A stretch of DNA of 64,000 nt from Microvirga thermotolerans (lineage in GTDB: Bacteria; Pseudomonadota; Alphaproteobacteria; Rhizobiales; Beijerinckiaceae). Every line of letters starts with the position of its first letter. Positions within the stretch are counted from its first letter, which is position 1. This document shows, in pieces, positions 63,670 to 64,000 of this stretch. The DNA lies in NCBI RefSeq assembly GCF_009363855.1, contig NZ_CP045423.1, forward strand, positions 1,952,001-2,016,000, written 5' to 3'. Below the pieces are notes generated by a model. The model had not been told where the DNA came from and did no database searches. It worked only from the letters and a program-made list of their open reading frames with translations. The position numbers and the translations under genes are program-made.

Positions 63670-64000
63670 ATGACGATGGACTTTCTGGCGACGATCACGG
63701 GAGCGACAGGCTCCTTTCTTCTGACCATCATCTCGTTCCTGGTCGTGCTCACGGTGGTCGTCTTCGTGCACGAGTTCGGCCACTTCTGGGTGGGGCGCCG
63801 CTGCGGCGTGGGGGTCACGGCGTTCTCCGTCGGTTTCGGGCGCGAGATCTTCGGCTGGACCGACCGGCACGGCACGCGCTGGAAGATCTCGGCGATTCCC
63901 CTGGGCGGTTACGTCAAGTTCGTCGGCGATCTCAACGCGGCCAGCGTCCCCAACCGGGATCAGCTCGGCCACATGAGCGCCGCCGAGCGCGCGGTGAGTT
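63670..64000 (+). CDS. rseP: RIP metalloprotease RseP (5' part only)
   Basis: Site-2-type intramembrane zinc protease; only the first 110 residues are in the window. The zinc motif HEFGH is at residues 34-38 within the first membrane helix (SFLVVLTVVVFVHEFGHFW). The GYVKFVGD segment typical of the family follows. Starts are ATG 63670 (with GGGAAAGG) or ATG 63676. The gene continues past the right edge, so the PDZ domains and second motif cannot be checked. Confidence 0.93.
   Translation, partial: MTMDFLATITGATGSFLLTIISFLVVLTVVVFVHEFGHFWVGRRCGVGVTAFSVGFGREIFGWTDRHGTRWKISAIPLGGYVKFVGDLNAASVPNRDQLGHMSAAERAVS

Overview
The window looks like core chromosome of a GC-rich alphaproteobacterium in the order Hyphomicrobiales (Rhizobiales). 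The gene orders tig-clpP-clpX-lon-hup followed by nuoA-N, rnj-mce-DUF1467-proS-lolCE-lolD-dnaE, and rpsB-tsf-pyrH-frr-uppS-cdsA-dxr-rseP are typical of that group. So are an Irr-type iron box in front of the suf operon and a long ribosomal protein S2. A Methylobacteriaceae or Microvirga-like host is my inference; there is no 16S gene here to prove it. Nearly all the DNA is coding. I saw no insertion sequence, prophage, CRISPR array, integrase or toxin-antitoxin module.

Layout. 1-4.4 kb: tyrS (minus), a secreted serralysin-type RTX metalloprotease (plus) and an alpha/beta hydrolase (minus), the last two converging on a shared terminator. 4.5-12.4 kb: a suf iron-sulfur assembly operon (NifS/IscS-like desulfurase, sufB, sufC, sufD, sufS, sufT) behind a perfect Irr (ICE) box, then sufA. 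Between sufT and sufA lies a degraded minus-strand locus: a frameshifted AAC(6')-like acetyltransferase preceded by the apparent N-terminal stub of a YbaL/Kef-type antiporter. 12.4-22.6 kb: a mixed housekeeping/accessory stretch with a TfoX-like protein, a DEAD-box helicase, a second hydrolase, an outer-membrane beta-barrel, a divergent LysE exporter/WYL-regulator pair with a palindromic candidate operator, glnB-glnA, nnrD, and a multicopper-oxidase-like protein that has lost most copper ligands.

22.7-30.8 kb: tRNA-Leu, then the proteostasis block tig, clpP, clpX, lon, hup, tRNA-Val and tRNA-Asp, and a low-affinity iron permease-like protein. 31.0-46.8 kb: the complete 14-gene nuoA-N operon for respiratory complex I, ending in birA. 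46.8-57.1 kb: RNase J, methylmalonyl-CoA epimerase, a DUF1467 membrane protein, an intergenic segment that appears to encode a structured minus-strand small RNA, proS, the Lol lipoprotein-release genes, a repeat-rich spacer with a 33-residue membrane peptide gene, and dnaE. 57.3-64.0 kb: rpsB, tsf, pyrH, frr, uppS, cdsA, dxr and the start of rseP, which runs off the right edge.

Functionally the window joins Fe-S cluster biogenesis (suf, apparently iron-controlled) to its largest client (complex I), with protein quality control, translation and envelope precursor synthesis around them. I did not find a clearly new multi-gene system. The items most worth checking are the candidate small RNA at 49262-49415, the decayed AAC(6')/antiporter locus, the ligand-less multicopper oxidase, the Irr box and the small membrane ORF at 53428.
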